Positions 1 through 4,432 of a DNA stretch of 6,370 nt are shown piece after piece (the first letter of the stretch is position 1; each line of letters begins with the position of its first letter). The notes beneath the pieces are model-generated. The model was not told where the DNA came from. It did not search any database and worked only from the letters and a program-made list of their open reading frames with translations. The stretch is from assembly GCA_946183815.1 (NCBI GenBank), contig CAMHDG010000092.1:1-6370 (forward strand), read 5' to 3'. The DNA comes from an uncultured bacterium (GTDB taxonomy: Bacteria; Cyanobacteriota; Vampirovibrionia; Gastranaerophilales; Gastranaerophilaceae). Both the position numbers and the translations under genes were made by a program.

Positions 1-39
1 AGGAGAGGGGCTTTTAACGATTTATATATTTACCCCCGC
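1..39. other. Intergenic leader with GGGG/CCCC inverted repeat, cut by window edge
   Basis: This short stretch precedes the ribE promoter. It opens with AGGAGAGGGG and contains a GGGG run (7-10) that could pair with the C run at 32-36 across an AT-rich loop of about 20 bases. AGGAGAG also occurs upstream of nadE on the other strand (about 6351-6358), again just before the shared promoter segment. The left part is cut off by the window edge, so whether this is the end of a longer hairpin or repeat cannot be seen. It does not contain the conserved boxes of an FMN riboswitch. No coding potential is evident. Confidence 0.3.
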
Positions 40-70
40 TAAACAATAATTTATTCATGCTATAATAAAA
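40..70 (+). repeat. Promoter-containing repeat, copy 1 (upstream of ribE)
   Basis: The sequence TAAACAATAATTTATT, then C, then ATGCTAT (40-62) recurs with one mismatch in 23 bases on the minus strand at 6330-6308, upstream of nadE. Allowing a 3-base insertion (CAT) in the nadE copy, the match extends through AATAAAA. The segment includes the ribE extended -10 element. TAAACA at its start matches four of six bases of a -35 box, with a short 15-base spacer. The match is seen directly. Whether it is a shared regulatory module or part of a dispersed intergenic repeat is inference. Confidence 0.6.
58..66 (+). promoter_or_regulatory. Extended -10 promoter of ribE, predicted leaderless start
   Basis: TGCTATAAT is a perfect extended -10 element (TGn plus the consensus TATAAT at 61-66). 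Standard spacing, with the last T at -7, puts +1 at position 73, the A of the ribE ATG. No Shine-Dalgarno-like purine run lies between the -10 and the start codon (AAAACT only). The only -35 candidate is TAAACA at 40-45, four of six matches with a 15-base spacer, which is tolerable for an extended -10 promoter. The leaderless transcript is a prediction from spacing. Confidence 0.65.
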
Positions 71-72
71 CT

Positions 73-699
73 ATGTTCACAGGAATTATAGAAGAGATTG
101 GAACGGTTAGTGCAATCTCGTCCGACAAAATCACAATCGATTGTTCAACAGTATTACAAAACACAAAACTCGGTGACAGTATTGCGGTAAACGGAGTTTG
201 CCTTACGGTAACCAATTTAACGGCAAAAAATTTTACAGCAGATATTTCGCCGGAAACCCTAAAAATCACATCATTATCAGATTTAAAAACAGGTTCAAAC
301 GTCAATCTCGAACGGGCATTAACTCTATCCTCAAGACTTGGAGGACACATAGTTACAGGACATATTGACACAGTTGGAAACATTACAAAAATCTCTAAAT
401 TAAATGATTTTTATGAGTTTACAATAAACTTTGACAAAACATTTAATAAATATGTCGTAAAAAAAGGGTCAATAACTATTGACGGGATAAGTCTGACGGT
501 TGCAGACTGCGGAGATAACTTTGTTACAATAGCAGTAATACCACATACCTGCAATATGACAATACTGAATAGCCTAAAATCAGGTGATAATGTTAACATA
601 GAATTTGATATTTTAGCGAAATATGTTGAAAAAAATTTATTATCAAGCAATAATAACAATATCACAATCGATTTTTTAGAACAAAATGGCTTTACATAA
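73..699 (+). CDS. ribE: Riboflavin synthase (alpha subunit)
   Basis: This cytoplasmic enzyme dismutates two molecules of 6,7-dimethyl-8-ribityllumazine into riboflavin and 5-amino-6-ribitylaminouracil, the last step of riboflavin synthesis. The 208-residue product has the usual family length and two lumazine-binding repeats, about 1-97 and 98-190. The invariant start MFTGIIEEIG fixes the ATG at 73. Visible motifs are NGVCLTV (40-46), SRLGGHIVTGHID (87-99), the matching DGISLTV (137-143), IPHT (156-159) and NIEFD (175-179). C43, S140 and D179 correspond to the functional Cys, Ser and Asp known from the E. coli enzyme. The C-terminus ITIDFLEQNGF is typical of bacterial homologues. There is no Shine-Dalgarno site, and the promoter -10 abuts the ATG. 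ribBA starts 11 bases after the stop, so the two genes are surely co-transcribed. Confidence in the function is very high. Confidence 0.97.
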   Translation: MFTGIIEEIGTVSAISSDKITIDCSTVLQNTKLGDSIAVNGVCLTVTNLTAKNFTADISPETLKITSLSDLKTGSNVNLERALTLSSRLGGHIVTGHIDTVGNITKISKLNDFYEFTINFDKTFNKYVVKKGSITIDGISLTVADCGDNFVTIAVIPHTCNMTILNSLKSGDNVNIEFDILAKYVEKNLLSSNNNNITIDFLEQNGFT

Positions 700-713
700 A
701 GGAGCAATAGTTG
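700..713 (+). promoter_or_regulatory. Ribosome binding site and TTG start of ribBA
   Basis: AAGGAG (699-704, overlapping the last base of the ribE stop) lies six bases upstream of TTG at 711. It decides the start: the resulting N-terminus MEDFKFNTIEEAIEDF matches the normal RibB beginning, whereas the first in-frame ATG downstream, near 835, would remove the DDTDRENEGDL active-site motif. Placement in the 11-base intergenic gap fits reinitiation or translational coupling after ribE. Confidence 0.75.
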
Positions 714-1919
714 GAAGATTTTAAGTTCAATACAATAGAAGAAGCAATAGAAGATTTTAAGCAAGGAAAACCTGTCATTGTAGCAGACGATACAGACAGA
801 GAAAACGAGGGTGATTTAATCTGCTCTGCACAAATGGTTACACCTGAAATTATAAACTTTATGGCAAAAGAGGCACGAGGACTAATTTGTCTTGCGATGT
901 CACACGATATAGCAGAAAGATTAGACCTGCCGCAAATGGTAGAACAAAATACTGAAAAAATGAAAACAGCCTTTACATTGAGTATTGATGCATCAGAAAA
1001 ATACGGAGTTACAACAGGTATATCTGCATTTGACAGAGCAAAGACAGTAGAGGTTGCAATAGCACCTGATGCTCAACCATCAGATTTAAGAAAACCGGGG
1101 CACATGTTTCCTTGTGTTGCAAGACAAGGCGGAGTTCTTGTAAGAACAGGTCACACAGAAGCAGTCGTTGATTTAGCAACACTCTGCGGACACAGAAGTG
1201 CAGGGGTTATGTGTGAAATTATGACTGAAGACGGACACATGGCAAGAAGAGATGATTTGAAGAAATTTGCAGACAAACACAACCTTAAATTCATCACTGT
1301 TGCTGACTTAATTGCCCACAGACTTAAATCAGAAAAACTTATCTCACGTGATGCCGTTGCTGAACTGCCTACTATGTTTGGGATGTTTAAAGTTTACGGT
1401 TACACAAACACCCTGACAGGACAAGAACATATTGCCGTAGTAAAAGATGACGGCTCAGATAAAATTCCTCTTATCAGAGTTCATAGTGAATGTTTTACAG
1501 GAGATGTTCTTCACAGTCTGCGTTGCGACTGTAATGCCCAACTTCATGCCGCATTAAGAATGATAGAAGAATACGGCAAAGGAGCGGTCGTTTATATGCG
1601 TAACCACGAAGGCAGAGGAATCGGACTTGTTAATAAAATAAAGGCTTATAGCCTGCAAGATCAGGGACAAGACACCATAGAGGCAAACTTATCGCTGGGT
1701 TTCCCTGTCGATTTAAGAGATTACGGTGTTGGTGCTCAAATTATTCTTGATTTAGGATTCAACAATTTTAATCTTTTGACAAACAACCCTAAAAAAATCA
1801 TAGGACTAACAGGATACGGGCTGAAAATTAATGATGTTATAAACATCAGAACAGATATAAACGAATTTAACGAAAAATATATGATGACGAAAAAGGAAAA
1901 AATGCATCATATGTTATAA
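711..1919 (+). CDS. ribBA: Bifunctional 3,4-dihydroxy-2-butanone-4-phosphate synthase / GTP cyclohydrolase II
   Basis: This cytoplasmic bifunctional enzyme supplies both precursors of riboflavin. The N-terminal RibB domain (about 4-205) converts ribulose 5-phosphate to 3,4-dihydroxy-2-butanone 4-phosphate plus formate. The C-terminal RibA domain (about 210-400) opens GTP to the diaminopyrimidine. The RibB half shows DDTDRENEGDL (26-36), with its acidic metal ligands, PGHMFP (129-134) and RTGHTEAVVDL (145-155). The RibA half shows the zinc cysteines C261, C272 and C274 with the expected spacing, RNHEGRGIGL (297-306), the catalytic-type Y313 in KAYSLQDQG, and LLTNNPKK (355-362). All key residues looked for in both domains are present, so both activities are expected. 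At 402 residues the length is normal for fused RibBA. It starts at TTG with a good Shine-Dalgarno site and follows ribE by 11 bases. ribD and ribH are absent from the window. Confidence 0.97.
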   Translation: MEDFKFNTIEEAIEDFKQGKPVIVADDTDRENEGDLICSAQMVTPEIINFMAKEARGLICLAMSHDIAERLDLPQMVEQNTEKMKTAFTLSIDASEKYGVTTGISAFDRAKTVEVAIAPDAQPSDLRKPGHMFPCVARQGGVLVRTGHTEAVVDLATLCGHRSAGVMCEIMTEDGHMARRDDLKKFADKHNLKFITVADLIAHRLKSEKLISRDAVAELPTMFGMFKVYGYTNTLTGQEHIAVVKDDGSDKIPLIRVHSECFTGDVLHSLRCDCNAQLHAALRMIEEYGKGAVVYMRNHEGRGIGLVNKIKAYSLQDQGQDTIEANLSLGFPVDLRDYGVGAQIILDLGFNNFNLLTNNPKKIIGLTGYGLKINDVINIRTDINEFNEKYMMTKKEKMHHML

Positions 1920-1920
1920 T
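1912..1920 (+). promoter_or_regulatory. Candidate extended -10 promoter overlapping the end of ribBA
   Basis: TGTTATAAT matches TGn plus consensus TATAAT and overlaps the last codons and stop of ribBA. The predicted start near 1927 would give the downstream acetyltransferase a leader of about 42 bases containing its Shine-Dalgarno site. No convincing -35 box lies 16-18 bases upstream (the region is AAAAGGAAAA). It could allow independent expression of the acetyltransferase, but in AT-rich DNA such matches also arise by chance, and codons for a conserved C-terminus constrain part of the sequence. Confidence 0.35.
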
Positions 1921-1956
1921 AAATAAAAAGAGGATATTAAAAAGATTATTCACAAC

Positions 1957-1971
1957 AAAGGAAAAGTTATG
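1957..1971 (+). promoter_or_regulatory. Ribosome binding site of the GNAT gene
   Basis: AAAGGA (1957-1962) lies six bases before ATG at 1969 and supports that start codon. The 49-base gap after ribBA otherwise holds only A-rich sequence with no terminator hairpin, so read-through from ribBA is possible. Confidence 0.65.
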
Positions 1972-2952
1972 CAAGAGTATAAAATAGAAAGTTTAACAAG
2001 AGAAAAAGCAGTATTATTCAAAGGTGTATATTCAGACTTTGCAAACAAAGCAATATCTGAATACAAGTTTGAACTTCCGCCATTACCGTTTGAAGAATTT
2101 GTTGATGCGGTAGCAGAGGGACTAATCAAATGTTTGGTGCTTTATGAAAACGAGTTCCCGACTGCGTTTTTAGTTTATACAACCGCTATATCCGAATCAA
2201 TAGAATTAAACATGATTCACTGTTTGGGTAATGAGGATCTTATCGATAAAAGAAAAGCACTTTTAGAAGAATTTTTAATAAGAACAAAAGATTTAAGAAG
2301 AAAATCTGTTGTTTGCTACCCAATGATGGGTTCACAAAGCGATTTTACCGGTGATATAGCACATTATGGGTTTAGATTTATCGGACTTGCTGTTTTAAGA
2401 TTTCTTATGAATGACGAACAGTCCAAACTAATCTACGATAATGTAGAACTATCTCATATAGGTTATCAAATAAGAGTTGCACCTTGGGACAACTCATACA
2501 AAAAAGAAGCCGTAAAAGTTATTCACCAAAACTTTAAAGAAACATCTGATGCTTTGTTTGATACACGTTTTAAATCATTACAAGGCACGGAAGATATTAT
2601 TGATAAAATTATAAACAATATCTATGGCGAATTTTTGCCACAGGCAACATCAGTTCTTCTTCATTTAGAAAAACCTGTCGGGTTTGCTTTCACAAATGTT
2701 ACAGGCGGCAGAATTGCGAATATTCCGTTAGTTGCCATAAATAAGGAATACAGAGGAAAAGGATACTCCGAACACCTACTAAAACGCTCATTAGGTGTAA
2801 TAAAGACTTGGGTTGATAACGGAGCACACGATTTTACAGAGGTTAATGTAACAACTGAAACAGATAACTATGGTGCACTAAAAATGTATCGTAATGTAGG
2901 ATTTAAAGAGGATTACTCTTATACTCAAGCATATATGCCTATATCAAAATAA
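1969..2952 (+). CDS. Tandem-domain GNAT-family N-acetyltransferase, substrate unknown
   Basis: The 327-residue product is predicted to be a cytoplasmic acetyl-CoA-dependent acyltransferase. The C-terminal half (about 165-327) is a recognisable GNAT domain: strand IANIPLVAI (249-257) leads into the pyrophosphate-binding loop YRGKGYS (261-267) and the helix EHLLKRSLGVI, and NYGALKMYRNVGF (300-312) is the usual motif B ending. The N-terminal half (about 1-150) has a GNAT-like pattern of strands and a closing HYGFRFIGLAVLRFLM (132-147) but no RGxGxG loop, so it looks like a degenerate second GNAT domain, as in known tandem GNAT proteins. No signal peptide or membrane segment is evident. It follows ribBA by 49 bases and may be in the same transcript, but nothing in the sequence ties it to flavin metabolism. 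The substrate could be an amine, amino acid or protein N-terminus. The family call is confident; the function is not. Confidence 0.85.
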   Translation: MQEYKIESLTREKAVLFKGVYSDFANKAISEYKFELPPLPFEEFVDAVAEGLIKCLVLYENEFPTAFLVYTTAISESIELNMIHCLGNEDLIDKRKALLEEFLIRTKDLRRKSVVCYPMMGSQSDFTGDIAHYGFRFIGLAVLRFLMNDEQSKLIYDNVELSHIGYQIRVAPWDNSYKKEAVKVIHQNFKETSDALFDTRFKSLQGTEDIIDKIINNIYGEFLPQATSVLLHLEKPVGFAFTNVTGGRIANIPLVAINKEYRGKGYSEHLLKRSLGVIKTWVDNGAHDFTEVNVTTETDNYGALKMYRNVGFKEDYSYTQAYMPISK

Positions 2953-2971
2953 AACTTACAGACAATAAGAA

Positions 2972-3072
2972 AGTGTGCTTTTAAAACGTTTTGAGAATTT
3001 CTCAAAAATCAGTAATAACGGACTCTAAATTTATTTTAGATTAATTTTTGACTTTTTAGACACTCTTTTTTT
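2972..3072 (+). terminator. Hairpin-rich convergent gap with T-tract, probable terminator
   Basis: Between the two convergent gene groups lies a perfect 8-bp hairpin, TTTTGAGA/TCTCAAAA (2989-3007, 3-base loop), then a 6-bp hairpin, TCTAAA/TTTAGA (3024-3040). An outer pairing AGTGT (2972-2976) with ACACT (3060-3064) would close the whole structure immediately before C plus seven Ts (3066-3072). This arrangement suits termination of the rightward ribE-ribBA-GNAT transcript. The stems are AT-rich and so weak individually. The first hairpin reads the same on the other strand, where it is followed by CGTTTT, so it may also slow the leftward transcript. Confidence 0.5.
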
Positions 3073-3079
3073 ATAAATC

Positions 3080-4321
3080 TTATTTATTATAATAAAAACC
3101 GTCATCTCTCATACGAGATAAACATTCTCTTATTTTTTCTTCAGAGCATACTATGGAAACCCTGAAATATCCTTCACCGTAAGTGCCGTATGCGTGTCCG
3201 GGAACTGCTATGATTCCTGATGTTTTCATTAAATCATCAGTAAACTCTTTTGATGTAGCATATCTTGGAGGAATAGGCATCCATAGATAGAAAGTTGAAT
3301 TAGGTACATAAAAATCAGGCCAACCCAATTCTTTAACCCCCTGAACAAAAATATCCTGTTTTCGTTTCAATTCCATATTAGCCTGTCTTGTATATTCATC
3401 ACCTTCAGGAGAGTTTAATATTTCAGCACAGGCAACCTGCAATGGCTTATAAATACCGTTATCAATAGTTGATTTAAGCACACACAACTCGTCTATTGCC
3501 TCTGAATTACCGCATATCCAACCTAATCTTGCACCTGTCATTGCAAATGGTTTTGAAAAACTAAAGAATTCAACTGCAACATCTTTTGCACCCTCAAATT
3601 CTAAAATACTGAATGGGCGTTCATTATCATCAAAATACAAATCAGCATAAGCAGCATCTGACATAAGAATTACTTTATGCTTTTTACAAAAATCAAGCAC
3701 ATGCTGATAATATTCTCTTGTTGCAGTAGCACCTAACGGGTTATTTGGATAATTTATAATAACTGCTTTAACTTTTTCGGCTTGTCCGCCTTGTTCTATA
3801 TAATTATCCCAAACAGTATCAAGATTAGGCATATAATTATTATCCGGAGTAAGGGGAATAGGGAAAGTTTTACCACCTGCAATCCCAACCATCTGTCCGT
3901 AAGACGCATAACCGGGATCAGGAACAAAAACTACATCCTGTTCACTTTCATCAAGAGTTGGAGAAATCAAGGCACGTAAAAAATTTGCTAACCCTTCTTT
4001 TGAACCTATAAGAGAGGCTATCTCTTTTTTAGGGTCTAATTCAACCCCAAAACGTCTTTTCATATAAGTAGCGATAGACTCAAGAAAAAAGGCTTCTCCT
4101 CTTGGAGTTGAATAAAGATGAATACCGTCTTCGTCAAGTGCCGATTTAAGCCTATCCAACAACTTTTGAGGAGGCATCGCCGTTGGAGCACCCATTGATA
4201 AAAATATTGGGGCTCTGTTCTTTGCCTCTAACTCAGGACGCAGTTTATTTGCTGCTGCCTTGATTTGAAACATAATATATGTAGTCATTGATTTTACATA
4301 GTCGTTGAATAATTCTCTCAT
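3080..4321 (-). CDS. Class I/II PLP-dependent aminotransferase, DapL (LL-diaminopimelate aminotransferase)-like
   Basis: This is a fold-type I aminotransferase, cytoplasmic, predicted to move an amino group between an amino acid and a 2-oxo acid through pyridoxal phosphate. Numbering from the ATG at 4321 (413 residues, normal length), it shows GSKEG (106-110, cofactor phosphate loop), DPGYASYG (135-142, with the ring-stacking Tyr138), NYPNNPLGA (190-198, Asn194), SDAAYAD (221-227, Asp222 to the pyridine nitrogen), SFSKPFAMTGARLGW (254-268, Schiff-base Lys257 and phosphate-binding Arg265) and YFRVS (385-389, Arg387 for the substrate carboxylate). All catalytic positions are intact. The combination of FGVELDPKKE, GSKEG, YPNNP and SKxxxMTGxRxGW resembles the archaeal/bacterial DapL2 branch, which makes LL-diaminopimelate for lysine and peptidoglycan, but aspartate, alanine or aromatic aminotransferases share most of it. 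A GTG at 4351 would add ten residues but lacks a Shine-Dalgarno site. It has its own promoter, downstream of nadE. Confidence 0.9.
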   Translation of the reverse strand: MRELFNDYVKSMTTYIMFQIKAAANKLRPELEAKNRAPIFLSMGAPTAMPPQKLLDRLKSALDEDGIHLYSTPRGEAFFLESIATYMKRRFGVELDPKKEIASLIGSKEGLANFLRALISPTLDESEQDVVFVPDPGYASYGQMVGIAGGKTFPIPLTPDNNYMPNLDTVWDNYIEQGGQAEKVKAVIINYPNNPLGATATREYYQHVLDFCKKHKVILMSDAAYADLYFDDNERPFSILEFEGAKDVAVEFFSFSKPFAMTGARLGWICGNSEAIDELCVLKSTIDNGIYKPLQVACAEILNSPEGDEYTRQANMELKRKQDIFVQGVKELGWPDFYVPNSTFYLWMPIPPRYATSKEFTDDLMKTSGIIAVPGHAYGTYGEGYFRVSIVCSEEKIRECLSRMRDDGFYYNK

Positions 4322-4333
4322 ATTCTCTTCCTT
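4319..4333 (-). promoter_or_regulatory. Ribosome binding site deciding the aminotransferase start
   Basis: On the minus strand AAGGA (4333-4329) precedes ATG (4321-4319) by seven bases, within GAAGGAAGAGAATATG. The in-frame GTG at 4351 lies only about five bases downstream of the predicted transcription start (about 4355) and has no Shine-Dalgarno site. The ATG is therefore preferred, giving the N-terminus MRELFNDYVK. Confidence 0.75.
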
Positions 4334-4361
4334 CTTATAAATTATCCCCACTAACCATAAG

Positions 4362-4389
4362 ATTATACCGCATAATAAATAAATATCAA
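4362..4389 (-). promoter_or_regulatory. Sigma-70-type promoter of the aminotransferase gene
   Basis: Minus-strand TTGATA (4389-4384, five of six -35 matches) and perfect TATAAT (4367-4362) are separated by 16 bases. Predicted +1 is about 4355, giving a leader of about 34 bases that carries the Shine-Dalgarno site. The spacer ends TTTATTTATTATGCGG, echoing the TTTATT-n-ATGC string in the ribE and nadE promoters. This is the best two-box promoter in the window. Confidence 0.7.
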
Positions 4390-4394
4390 GAATT

Positions 4395-4432
4395 AGTCAA
4401 AAAAAAGGGCAATATAATATATTTTTTAGAAT
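4395..4432 (-). terminator. Possible weak terminator after nadE
   Basis: Downstream of the nadE stop the minus strand reads AAAAAATATATTATATTGCC, followed by C and eight Ts. AATATA/TATATT forms a short AT-only inverted repeat before the T-tract. The stem is very weak, so partial read-through into the aminotransferase is plausible. The aminotransferase promoter begins right after it. Confidence 0.3.

Noticed and set aside
1..72. FMN riboswitch upstream of the riboflavin genes
   Set aside because: Riboflavin genes often carry one, but only 72 bases are available and the conserved RFN boxes are not seen. The promoter -10 also lies directly against the ATG, leaving no room for a leader.
60..764. 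Minus-strand open frames at 60-383 and 411-764
   Set aside because: They lie opposite ribE and the start of ribBA, are hydrophobic and low in complexity, lack Shine-Dalgarno sites and match no family. They are shadows of the real genes.
3782..3979. Plus-strand 65-codon open frame inside the aminotransferase
   Set aside because: It is antisense to a strongly conserved coding region and has no recognisable product.
4319..4351. GTG at 4351 as the aminotransferase start
   Set aside because: It has no Shine-Dalgarno site and would lie about five bases from the predicted transcription start, whereas ATG at 4321 has AAGGA at good spacing.
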